A stretch of 64,000 nucleotides of DNA from NCBI GenBank assembly GCA_030148165.1, contig JASBTZ010000003.1, positions 310,001 through 374,000 on the forward strand. The letters run 5' to 3'. Within the stretch, counting starts at the first letter, position 1; each line of letters starts with the position of its first letter. The notes below the pieces were generated by a model. The model worked only from the letters and a program-made list of their open reading frames with translations. It did not search any database and was not told the DNA's origin. This stretch comes from Bacteroidota bacterium. GTDB lineage: Bacteria > Bacteroidota > Bacteroidia > Flavobacteriales_D > Crocinitomicaceae. Of the stretch, positions 1 through 7,375 are shown piece by piece. The position numbers were made by a program, and so were the translations under genes.

Positions 1-2
1 TC

Positions 3-797
3 CCGGAAGAAGTAAAGAAACAACCTATTTCAGAACCAGAAATCAAGGTTAACAAGGATTTTAACCCATTCAGCAGCGGTGCTTCATCGGGCGGAAACAA
101 ACAGAAATCATTCACGGGAGCAATCAACAAAGAGGGCTTTGGCGATATTCAACCTAAAAAAGAAGACTGGGCAAACTTTTACTCCATTGAAGAAGAAAGT
201 GAGGCGGAACAAAGCTCGCTTGATCTGGAATCCGAACTAAATTCCGGTGCAAATTACCTTTTTAAGGAGCCTTATTTATTTGTTCCTTCGAAGTCCGGCA
301 TTATGGTCATCCATACATCTCGAGCTATTGAACGTATTGTTTATGATCAATCGATTAATTCATTTGTTTCCAGCCCAATACCTTCTCAAAAACTTTTGTT
401 CCCGATGAGTCTGGAAGTTTCTGTTCAGGACGCTAACGCCTGGTCGGATAACATGTCCATTCTCAGACAAGTTGGTTTTGACGGAACATGTGAAAATGGT
501 GAGCTGGAATTATCTGCTGCGCCCGCAGTCGTTGAAGAGGAAAATATTGTGGGAACTGTAGAAAGGGTTCTAATGACCATTGCTCATAGCGAGATTGATA
601 AAGGAGAAATAGCACATGAACTGATCCTGTCTATTTCTGTTGCAGCTTCGCTTAAGAAGATTGATCTTCGTGGCAAAGAAAGTCAGGAACAACTGATAAA
701 CGATCTCTTTCAGTGTGAGGACCACAGTTTTTCGCCTAGAAAGAAAAAAATCATAACTACCATCACAAGCGATGAGTTAATAAAGAAATTTGAATAA
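3..797 (+). CDS. mutL: DNA mismatch repair protein MutL, C-terminal part (open at window edge)
   Basis: The reading frame is open from the left edge, so the listed ATG at 303 is internal. The visible part begins with a Ser/Lys-rich linker including VNKDFNPF, typical of the region between the ATPase and dimerisation domains of Bacteroidota MutL. The C-terminal dimerisation domain follows (from about YLFKEPYLFVPSKSG). MutL couples MutS mismatch recognition to downstream repair. The place where nuclease-active MutL carries DQHAxxE reads IHTSRAIERIVYD, so the Asp-Gln-His part is absent and endonuclease activity is doubtful. The ATPase domain lies outside the window. A rhomboid gene starts two bases after the stop, which suggests one transcript. 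Confidence 0.85.
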   Translation, partial: PEEVKKQPISEPEIKVNKDFNPFSSGASSGGNKQKSFTGAINKEGFGDIQPKKEDWANFYSIEEESEAEQSSLDLESELNSGANYLFKEPYLFVPSKSGIMVIHTSRAIERIVYDQSINSFVSSPIPSQKLLFPMSLEVSVQDANAWSDNMSILRQVGFDGTCENGELELSAAPAVVEEENIVGTVERVLMTIAHSEIDKGEIAHELILSISVAASLKKIDLRGKESQEQLINDLFQCEDHSFSPRKKKIITTITSDELIKKFE

Positions 798-799
798 GT

Positions 800-1561
800 A
801 TGTTAAGGAATTTACCGCAGGTAACTAAGAATCTACTACTTCTCAATATCACGGTTTACATCATGGCCATGGTACTTGTTTCCAATCAGATTCCCCTTGG
901 CGCTGAGCTAGGAAGTCACTATGTCAATTCGATGTTCTTTAAGCCATACCAGATTGTTTCGCACATGTTTATGCACAGCTTGAGTGACCCATTTCATATT
1001 TTCATGAACATGTTTCTGCTGGTCATGTTTGGTGGTCATTTGGAACGAGTCTGGGGAGCAAAACGCTATTTTATTTTCTATATATCTTGCGGATTAGGAG
1101 CTTTCGTAATGTACAATTCAATAGGTGTTTGGCAGTTGTACAATGTGAAAAATGAATTAATTAGTCAAGGAGTTGATCTTCAATATTGGAATAGTTATAT
1201 CAATGATATTCATCAGCAAACACTATACCTGGAAAGATATCGCTTGCCAAATTTGCCAACAGATGCATTGACTGACTATATGAGTTTGAATATAGCTCAA
1301 ATGGCAGGTGCATCGGGTGCTATTTTCGGGTTACTAGCAGGATTTGCTATGCTTTTCCCTAATACACAACTATTTTTAATTTTCATTCCGATCCCCATTA
1401 AAGCAAAATATTTAATTGGAGTCTATTTACTATATGAAGTTTACAATAGTATTATCAATATTTCTGATGGAATCGCCCATCTCGCCCATGTCGGTGGTGC
1501 AGTTGTAGGAATCATTTTTATATTAGTCTGGCGAAAAAGGGATCGAAGTAATTTTTTCTAG
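800..1561 (+). CDS. Rhomboid family intramembrane serine protease (first of two)
   Basis: A multi-spanning membrane protein of 253 residues with the rhomboid signatures. HIFMNMFLL gives the HxxxN oxyanion helix, GASGAIFGL carries the catalytic serine (about residue 173), and HLAHVGGA carries the catalytic histidine (about residue 229). Rhomboids cleave transmembrane segments of substrate proteins inside the inner membrane. A soluble loop of about 50 residues lies between the HxxxN and GASG helices and is longer than in minimal rhomboids. It starts two bases after mutL and is followed four bases later by a second rhomboid, so the three are probably co-transcribed. The substrate is unknown. Confidence 0.9.
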   Translation: MLRNLPQVTKNLLLLNITVYIMAMVLVSNQIPLGAELGSHYVNSMFFKPYQIVSHMFMHSLSDPFHIFMNMFLLVMFGGHLERVWGAKRYFIFYISCGLGAFVMYNSIGVWQLYNVKNELISQGVDLQYWNSYINDIHQQTLYLERYRLPNLPTDALTDYMSLNIAQMAGASGAIFGLLAGFAMLFPNTQLFLIFIPIPIKAKYLIGVYLLYEVYNSIINISDGIAHLAHVGGAVVGIIFILVWRKRDRSNFF

Positions 1562-1565
1562 GTAA

Positions 1566-2468
1566 ATGCAGGGACAACGAAGTATTCTTGATGATCTGAA
1601 ACACCAGTTTAAACATGGTGGTGCTACGATTAGATTGATCTTTATCAATGTGATCATATTTCTGGGGATCACGGTCTTTTTGGTTTTTGGTCGACTAGCA
1701 GGTGCTGAGCCAAGTGTTCAATCATATGTAGATGCTGTGTTTACATTAGACACCTCTATCAAAGGATTCATAACACATCCATGGGGGTTGATCACAAGTG
1801 TATTCGCGCATTTTAGTATCATGCATATACTGTTCAATATGGTGTTCCTGTACTTCTCCGGAAGGATCTTTGAACAGTTATTTGATAACCGAAGATTGAT
1901 TCACACTTATGTTCTGGGAGGAATTGGAGGTGGATTATTCGAGATTCTTGCTCATGTATTGTTTCCTGCCTTACAAGAAACGAGCGTGGTAATCGTAGGT
2001 GCATCCGGTTCAATCATGGCCATTTTCTTTGCGATTGCTTTTCATCAGCCTAAACTAAAGATAAATCTCTTTGGAGTGCTCCCCGTTCAAATGATCATTC
2101 TGGCAGCTGTGTTCTTCCTATTGGATTTTATCAATCTTGGAAATAATGATGGTACTGCCCACTTCGCACACATAGGTGGTGCAGTAATAGGTATGATAAG
2201 CATTCAGGGACTGCAAACCAGTGGCAACCTCATAACCCGTTCTCAAAACATCACAGATGCTGTTCTCAGTATGTTCAAAAGTAAGCGGACAAGAAAAATG
2301 AAAGTCTACAAAAATCCTGTTCGTCAACAAACGGATGAAGAGTACAATGCGTCTAAAAAGAACGATCAGGAGGAAGTAAACCGAATACTGGATAAAATAT
2401 CCAAATCGGGATATGAGTCACTCACAAAAAAAGAGAAGGACTTTTTATTCAATCAAAGTCAGAAATAA
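1566..2468 (+). CDS. Rhomboid family protease with C-terminal DUF6576-like tail
   Basis: A 300-residue paralogue of the preceding rhomboid. It has HILFNMVFLYFSG (HxxxN), GASGSIMAIF with the serine and HFAHIGGAV with the histidine, so the Ser-His dyad is intact. After the last helix comes a basic linker, then an acidic/basic C-terminal segment of about 45 residues (DEEYNASKK to the end). That segment matches my memory of the DUF6576 helical domain often attached to Bacteroidota rhomboids; its role is unknown. The gene abuts an EEP-family gene that begins directly after its stop codon, consistent with translational coupling. Confidence 0.88.
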   Translation: MQGQRSILDDLKHQFKHGGATIRLIFINVIIFLGITVFLVFGRLAGAEPSVQSYVDAVFTLDTSIKGFITHPWGLITSVFAHFSIMHILFNMVFLYFSGRIFEQLFDNRRLIHTYVLGGIGGGLFEILAHVLFPALQETSVVIVGASGSIMAIFFAIAFHQPKLKINLFGVLPVQMIILAAVFFLLDFINLGNNDGTAHFAHIGGAVIGMISIQGLQTSGNLITRSQNITDAVLSMFKSKRTRKMKVYKNPVRQQTDEEYNASKKNDQEEVNRILDKISKSGYESLTKKEKDFLFNQSQK

Positions 2469-3593
2469 ATGCTGGAACGGATCAAAAAGATCTTTGCGCT
2501 AAAAAATCTGCTACATGCACTTGGCATCATAGGTGTCACCTCTTTACTTCTCTCCTATTTGAGTCCATTGATCCACCCGGATACGTCTAGCTTGTTTCCG
2601 CTTCTGGGCCTTGCATACCCCATCATTCTTTTAGCCAATTTGCTTCTGCTGATCGTATTTATAATCCTGCGCAACCGGTGGGGATGGATTCTCGGTTTAA
2701 TTCTCCTTCTTGGCATCAAGCTTCATCTGCGAATCTTTTCGTTGTCAATGGACAATGACCCCGGAAGTCAGGAAACGATCAGCGTGATGAGCTACAACGT
2801 GCGTTTGTTTGGTTTGTACGACACAGACTTTAAAGAGGCTACGATTATTCGCAATCAAATATTTGATTTTCTGACAAAGAACAAAACGGATATCATTTGC
2901 TTTCAGGAATTTTATCACCAGGATCCTCCCACCGTTTTTAAAACGAGAGACACCCTGTTGCATTTTCTCGATTTTAGAGATCATCACGAACGATTTAGTC
3001 GACACTTAAAGAGTCGTCAGAATTTTGGAGTAAGTATTTATTCGAGATTTCCATTCATTCGAAAAGGCAACGTCATCTTTGATAATGCAGGAAGCTCGAA
3101 TAACTTTTGCGTATTTGGTGATTTTGTTGCCCTGGGTGATACCTTTCGTATTTACAATGCCCACCTGCAATCCATACACTTTAAAAAAGATGATTACGCT
3201 GTTTTTGAGGATGAAACGGGTGACATCAGCTCTCAATCAAACGGATTTCTCAATGCCTTAAAAAAGGTCCGGGAGGCATTTCCGGTTAGAGCAAAACAAA
3301 GCGAAATTATTGCCGAACATATCAAGGGAAGCCCCTATCCGGTGATCCTATGCGGTGATTTCAATGACACACCCCTCTCCTACACATACAATCAATTCAA
3401 TTCAATCCTGATCGATGCATTTCGTAATTGTTCCAGTGGCTTAGGTTCTACTTATGCAGGAAAAACTCCCGCTGGAAGAATCGATTATATTTTCCACGAT
3501 GCCTCACTTGAATCGGCACATTTTAGAATTCAACAAAGGGAACTAAGCGATCATTATGCGATCAGCTGTAAAATATATAAAGCAAAAACATAG
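2469..3593 (+). CDS. Membrane-anchored endonuclease/exonuclease/phosphatase (EEP) family protein
   Basis: Residues 1 to about 95 hold three or so hydrophobic helices. A DNase I-like EEP fold follows, with motifs MSYNVRLF, ICFQEF (metal-binding Glu), CGDFNDTP (Asp/Asn) and SDHYAIS (catalytic Asp-His) in the expected order. The family includes Mg-dependent phosphodiesterases acting on nucleic acids, phosphoinositides or sphingomyelin, so the substrate cannot be named. The arrangement of N-terminal helices plus EEP domain is common in Bacteroidota next to rhomboid genes. The ATG follows the rhomboid stop without a gap. The family call is firm; the function is open. Confidence 0.85.
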   Translation: MLERIKKIFALKNLLHALGIIGVTSLLLSYLSPLIHPDTSSLFPLLGLAYPIILLANLLLLIVFIILRNRWGWILGLILLLGIKLHLRIFSLSMDNDPGSQETISVMSYNVRLFGLYDTDFKEATIIRNQIFDFLTKNKTDIICFQEFYHQDPPTVFKTRDTLLHFLDFRDHHERFSRHLKSRQNFGVSIYSRFPFIRKGNVIFDNAGSSNNFCVFGDFVALGDTFRIYNAHLQSIHFKKDDYAVFEDETGDISSQSNGFLNALKKVREAFPVRAKQSEIIAEHIKGSPYPVILCGDFNDTPLSYTYNQFNSILIDAFRNCSSGLGSTYAGKTPAGRIDYIFHDASLESAHFRIQQRELSDHYAISCKIYKAKT

Positions 3594-3594
3594 C

Positions 3595-3602
3595 TATCTT
3601 TG
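3595..3602 (+). promoter_or_regulatory. Candidate -7 promoter element of the Sua5/YrdC gene
   Basis: TATCTTTG matches the Bacteroidota -7 consensus TAnnTTTG and ends only five bases before the ATG. No clear TTTG is seen at -33. With the usual spacing the transcript would begin at or next to the start codon, giving a leaderless mRNA. Confidence 0.45.
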
Positions 3603-3607
3603 CCAGC

Positions 3608-4225
3608 ATGATCATTTCCATTAATCCCGATAATATTGACGATCGACTGATCGACCAGGCTGTCAGCACTCTTCAGAAGGGAGGCTTAATTATTTTCCCT
3701 ACAGACACGGTCTACGCAATTGGATGTGATCTACACAACAAGAAAGCTGTACACGAATTGGCTCGATTCAAAGGCTTAAAGCTAAAGAAAACACAGTTCG
3801 CCATTATTTTTGAAGACCTTAGTAGCTTATCAGATTACGTAAAGCACATTGATCGGCCAACATTTAAGTTGTTAAATAAGAACCTGCCTGGCCCCTTCAC
3901 CTTCATTCTAACAGCAAACAACAACGTATCACGTTTATTTGACACGAACAGAAAGGAAATAGGGATTCGGATTCCTGATAACAAGATCATATTGCGAATT
4001 GCAGAGTTGTTGGGAAATCCAATCGTTACTACCTCCCTGCACAACGACGAAGATGATATTCAACAATACTATATTGATCCAGGTGTTATCTATGAGGAAT
4101 ACGACAATCAGGTTGCTTTGATTATTGATGGTGGTCTGGGAACGCTCGATGCTTCAGCAGTTGTTAATTGCATTGGAACTGAACCTGAAATTATCCGTGA
4201 AGGAGTAAAAGAACTGGAACTATGA
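3608..4225 (+). CDS. Sua5/YciO/YrdC family L-threonylcarbamoyladenylate synthase
   Basis: A 205-residue protein of the TsaC/Sua5 catalytic-domain type. Visible signatures are the N-terminal FPTDTVYAIGCD motif, the region with basic residues (ARFKGLKLKKTQF), NLPGPFTFIL (K/NxLPGPxT) and GIRIPD. The family makes threonylcarbamoyl-AMP from threonine, bicarbonate and ATP, the first step of t6A37 tRNA modification. It has YrdC length without the C-terminal Sua5 domain. The first basic signature reads KGLKLKK rather than the usual KxR, so a YciO-like paralogue cannot be excluded. The stop overlaps the next ATG (ATGA), indicating coupling to the amidotransferase-like gene. Confidence 0.85.
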   Translation: MIISINPDNIDDRLIDQAVSTLQKGGLIIFPTDTVYAIGCDLHNKKAVHELARFKGLKLKKTQFAIIFEDLSSLSDYVKHIDRPTFKLLNKNLPGPFTFILTANNNVSRLFDTNRKEIGIRIPDNKIILRIAELLGNPIVTTSLHNDEDDIQQYYIDPGVIYEEYDNQVALIIDGGLGTLDASAVVNCIGTEPEIIREGVKELEL

Positions 4226-4773
4226 TTCTCATTATTGATTGCGGCTCTAATAAAACACGATTTATCGAAGAAATCGTCGATCATCACGTCAACCACCGAA
4301 CAGTCCCTTTACTTGACATGACGCTTGCTGATCTCGAAGGTGCTGTTGGAGTAATAATTTCGGGAGCTCCCATCCTGGTAACAGAAGTTGACACGACCTT
4401 GCATCAGGAAAAGCTGGAATGGATTAAGGAGACAGAGCTTCCGGTATTAGGAATTTGTTTTGGCCACCAATTGATCGGACTCATTTTTGGCGCAAGTGCA
4501 AACCGAATGATGGATGAACGCGATTGGCAAACTATTGAAGCTTTTGAAGAATGCATATTATTTCGCAGTCTTCCACATGAAGTTAGAATGATGGAAGATC
4601 ATTGTGAATCAATATCTATCCCTACAGGCTTCAAATTAATAGCTTCTTCTGACGCCTGTATCAACGAGGTCATGCAACACGAAAAGCTTCCGATCTACGG
4701 CGTTCAGTTCCATCCCGAAGTATCCGGAAATCACGGAGCAATGATGATTGAGAATTTCATTGCTTCCTGCTAA
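4222..4773 (+). CDS. Class I glutamine amidotransferase-like protein (GuaA glutaminase-subunit type)
   Basis: A 183-residue stand-alone class I GATase domain. The nucleophile elbow GICFGHQLIG contains the catalytic Cys, and FHPEVSG contains the catalytic His and Glu, so the triad looks complete. Length and layout resemble the separate glutaminase subunit of archaeal GMP synthetase rather than the two-domain bacterial GuaA, and no synthetase partner is encoded nearby. It probably releases ammonia from glutamine or cleaves another gamma-glutamyl substrate. It overlaps the upstream Sua5/YrdC gene by four bases, so the pair is likely co-expressed. Confidence 0.8.
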   Translation: MILIIDCGSNKTRFIEEIVDHHVNHRTVPLLDMTLADLEGAVGVIISGAPILVTEVDTTLHQEKLEWIKETELPVLGICFGHQLIGLIFGASANRMMDERDWQTIEAFEECILFRSLPHEVRMMEDHCESISIPTGFKLIASSDACINEVMQHEKLPIYGVQFHPEVSGNHGAMMIENFIASC

Positions 4774-4855
4774 CAAGCGGGTTATCCCTATTCGTTTGTG
4801 GAAAGTTCATTTAATGAGTTCTGACAGCAGTCTCTTTTATTTGGATATTTGAGAC

Positions 4856-6088
4856 ATGGCCTTAAATCGAATCTTTGTCGGAATGTTCATCATTTCCATT
4901 GTTGTAGCAGCATGTAAGCTGATCTTTTGGTATGATGTCAACCTGATGAAGGGAATGATCGACAGTCTTTCCTCCTCCGCTAAAACCGGATTTGAATATG
5001 CCTTATTTCTAACGGGAACCATGTGCCTTTGGCTTGGAATCATGAAGGTTGGAGAACACGGCGGATCATTAAAAGGGCTTACCAGAATGGTTTCTCCGCT
5101 ATTCAGTAGATTATTTCCAAGTGTACCGAAAGATCATCCATCGATTGGATCGATGATGATGAATTTCAGTGCCAACATGCTTGGGTTGGACAATGCAGCG
5201 ACCCCACTAGGACTTAAAGCCATGGGGGAATTACAGGAACTCAACACCGAAAAAGATAAAGCTTCTGACGCACAGATCATGTTTCTCGTGCTTAATACGT
5301 CAGGACTCACCATAATACCTATATCCATATTCGCATATCGATCTGCAGGTGGAGCGGAATCACCAACCGAGATTTTTCTCCCTATTTTAATTTCAACGTA
5401 TTTCGCGACACTTGCAGGATTGATATTCGTAGCGATTCGACAACGGATCAACCTATTTAATAAGGTTGTGATCGCCTATGTCGGAACGCTAACTGCGCTA
5501 ATCTGTTTACTGCTGTATTATGTCGTCATGCATCCTGATCAGGGAGAAGCAATATCTATAATCGTTGGAGGAGGAATCATGTTTGGTATCATTTTACTTT
5601 TCATGATTATGGCATTAAGAAAGAAAGTAAATGTATATGAATCCTTTATTGAGGGATCAAAAGAAGGCTTTGAAGTTGCTGTCAGTATCATTCCTTATCT
5701 GATCGCCATGTTAGTAGCAATCGCATTATTACGGTCATCCGGAGTGCTTGGAGATGTAATCGAAGGAATGAAATGGCTGGTGATTCAGATCGGTATTACA
5801 ACCACAGAGTGGGTGGACACCTTACCTGTAGCCTTTATGAAGCCATTGAGTGGCAGCGGTGCGCGAGGAGCATTCCTGGAGATCATGAATAATTTTGGTC
5901 CGGGATCCATGCAAGAGCGCATTGCAGCAACGATGCAAGGAAGTACCGACACCACCTTATTTGTGGTTGCGGTTTACTTCGGATCAGTAGGCATTAAAAA
6001 AGCTCGATACTCCGTCGCTGCGGGATTATTTGCGGACCTTGTTGGTTTAATAGCCGCAATATTCGTATCTTATATATTCTTTGGATAA
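4856..6088 (+). CDS. Nucleoside-recognition (Gate) domain membrane protein, SpmA-SpmB fusion type
   Basis: A 410-residue integral membrane protein with about ten hydrophobic segments. The N-terminal half resembles SpmA (LGLDNAATPLGLKAM, and LVLNTSGLTIIPISI). The C-terminal half resembles SpmB (SIIPYLIAMLVAIALLRSSG, KPLSGSGARGAFLE, MQGSTDTTLFVVAVYFGSVG). In spore-formers SpmA and SpmB are separate spore-maturation proteins. The fused form is widespread in non-sporulating Bacteroidota, where its substrate is unknown. The next gene begins two bases after the stop, so a functional link to the repeat protein is likely. Confidence 0.85.
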   Translation: MALNRIFVGMFIISIVVAACKLIFWYDVNLMKGMIDSLSSSAKTGFEYALFLTGTMCLWLGIMKVGEHGGSLKGLTRMVSPLFSRLFPSVPKDHPSIGSMMMNFSANMLGLDNAATPLGLKAMGELQELNTEKDKASDAQIMFLVLNTSGLTIIPISIFAYRSAGGAESPTEIFLPILISTYFATLAGLIFVAIRQRINLFNKVVIAYVGTLTALICLLLYYVVMHPDQGEAISIIVGGGIMFGIILLFMIMALRKKVNVYESFIEGSKEGFEVAVSIIPYLIAMLVAIALLRSSGVLGDVIEGMKWLVIQIGITTTEWVDTLPVAFMKPLSGSGARGAFLEIMNNFGPGSMQERIAATMQGSTDTTLFVVAVYFGSVGIKKARYSVAAGLFADLVGLIAAIFVSYIFFG

Positions 6089-6089
6089 T

Positions 6090-6569
6090 ATGCGAAATTG
6101 GTTTAAAATAAAGCGGCAGGTCAAACCCGAGGACCTGGAGATAGCCAAGCTCAAACCTATCGATTATCCTGCTAAGATAATTCTGGCCTGGGCTAAAGCG
6201 ATTGAAGGGAACGCTGAGTTTGTCAAATGGCTCAAGGAAAACGGATATCCGGAGCTAAGCATGGCAACATATGCAATCTTTTTAAAGGATGAAGCTCGCG
6301 ATTGGCTGCATGCGAACGGATATGCTCACCTTTTGGCAATGATCAATGCCGCTGAAGGAAACGAACGAGCACAGAGATGGTTACTCGCTCATCAATTTGA
6401 CTTGTTATATCATATCGCGATGGCGGTTGAGGCTGAAGAAAGTAGCTGGAAGTGGCTGGGAAAAAACGCGCCTGCCGACATTTTTATTTTAGCCCAAAGT
6501 ATTAAGAAGACGAAAGACAAAATCGAAGAGAATCACAATGATATCCACACCTTTCGTAAAGACTACTAG
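6090..6569 (+). CDS. Uncharacterised helical protein built of 25-residue Trp-Leu repeats
   Basis: Not recognised as a named family. The ORF track starts at a TTG (6081) inside the upstream gene. The ATG at 6090, two bases after that gene's stop, is preferred and gives 159 residues. The body is a tandem repeat: segments starting WLKENGYPEL, WLHANGYAHL and WLLAHQFDLL are each exactly 25 residues long, and a fourth WL begins the next unit. The consensus is roughly WLxxNGYxxLxxxxxAxxxxxEAxx. This predicts an alpha-helical solenoid like other short helical-repeat scaffolds. There is no signal peptide or membrane segment, so it is probably cytosolic. Its tight spacing to the SpmA-SpmB-like gene suggests they act together. 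Confidence 0.7.
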   Translation: MRNWFKIKRQVKPEDLEIAKLKPIDYPAKIILAWAKAIEGNAEFVKWLKENGYPELSMATYAIFLKDEARDWLHANGYAHLLAMINAAEGNERAQRWLLAHQFDLLYHIAMAVEAEESSWKWLGKNAPADIFILAQSIKKTKDKIEENHNDIHTFRKDY

Positions 6570-6590
6570 TCGTGTGTAAAAATCTTTAAT

Positions 6591-6598
6591 TAGTTTTG
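6591..6598 (+). promoter_or_regulatory. Candidate -7 promoter element of the GT2 gene
   Basis: TAGTTTTG fits TAnnTTTG and lies 18 bases before the ATG of the glycosyltransferase gene. No convincing -33 TTTG is seen. Confidence 0.4.
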
Positions 6599-6616
6599 CA
6601 TCAAACGTAAAGACAC

Positions 6617-7363
6617 ATGATCAAAGGCAAAAAATTAGTGGTTATCCTTCCGGCATATAATGCTGAAAAGACCCTAAAAAAGACCTATGACGAAATTCCT
6701 TTCGATATTGTTGACGAAGTCGTCCTCGTGGATGATAAGAGTAGTGACAACACAGCAGGACTAGCCAAAGAGATCGGGATTCAACACGTAATTATTCATG
6801 AGAAAAACAAAGGATATGGTGGTAATCAAAAGTCTTGCTATAACAAAGCACTTGAGCTGAATGCCGACATTGTTGTCATGCTTCACCCCGATTACCAATA
6901 TACACCGAAGCTTATCGAAAGCATGGCGCATCTAATTGCCAACGACGTTTATCCGGTAGTGATTGGATCAAGGATTCTGGGTAAGGGGGCGCTAAAAGGA
7001 GGCATGCCAATCTACAAATATATAGCCAACCGAATTCTAACCCTCACGCAAAATATTTTGATGAATCAAAAGCTCTCTGAATACCATACCGGTTATCGAA
7101 TGTTCAGCGGAGAAGTACTCAAAAGCATCAATTACAATATTAACTCAGATGATTTCATTTTCGACAATCAAATGTTGGCTCAGATCTTTTACGAAGGATT
7201 CGAGATCGCGGAAATTACTTGTCCTACAAAATACTTTGAGGAAGCCTCTTCAATCAATATACAGCGCAGCTCGAAATACGGGCTCGGTGTACTCTGGGTA
7301 TCATTTATCTACTTTATGAACAAGGTCGGATTATTGAAATCTAAGATTTTTCACAAGAAGTAG
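6617..7363 (+). CDS. Family 2 glycosyltransferase (polyprenyl-phosphate sugar transferase-like)
   Basis: A 248-residue GT-A enzyme. VVILPAYNAEKTL is the nucleotide-binding N-terminus, VDDKSSDNT is the DDxSxD motif, and MLHPDYQYTP occupies the acceptor/DxD region. The layout resembles DPM1/ArnC-like enzymes that move a sugar from a nucleotide donor to polyprenyl phosphate. One hydrophobic segment near the C-terminus (LGVLWVSFIYFMN) could seat it at the membrane. A GT39-type transferase, which uses polyprenyl-phosphate sugars, follows 12 bases later, so the two probably make and then use the lipid-linked sugar. The acceptor is unknown. Confidence 0.85.
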   Translation: MIKGKKLVVILPAYNAEKTLKKTYDEIPFDIVDEVVLVDDKSSDNTAGLAKEIGIQHVIIHEKNKGYGGNQKSCYNKALELNADIVVMLHPDYQYTPKLIESMAHLIANDVYPVVIGSRILGKGALKGGMPIYKYIANRILTLTQNILMNQKLSEYHTGYRMFSGEVLKSINYNINSDDFIFDNQMLAQIFYEGFEIAEITCPTKYFEEASSINIQRSSKYGLGVLWVSFIYFMNKVGLLKSKIFHKK

Positions 7364-7375
7364 CACATACAATAA

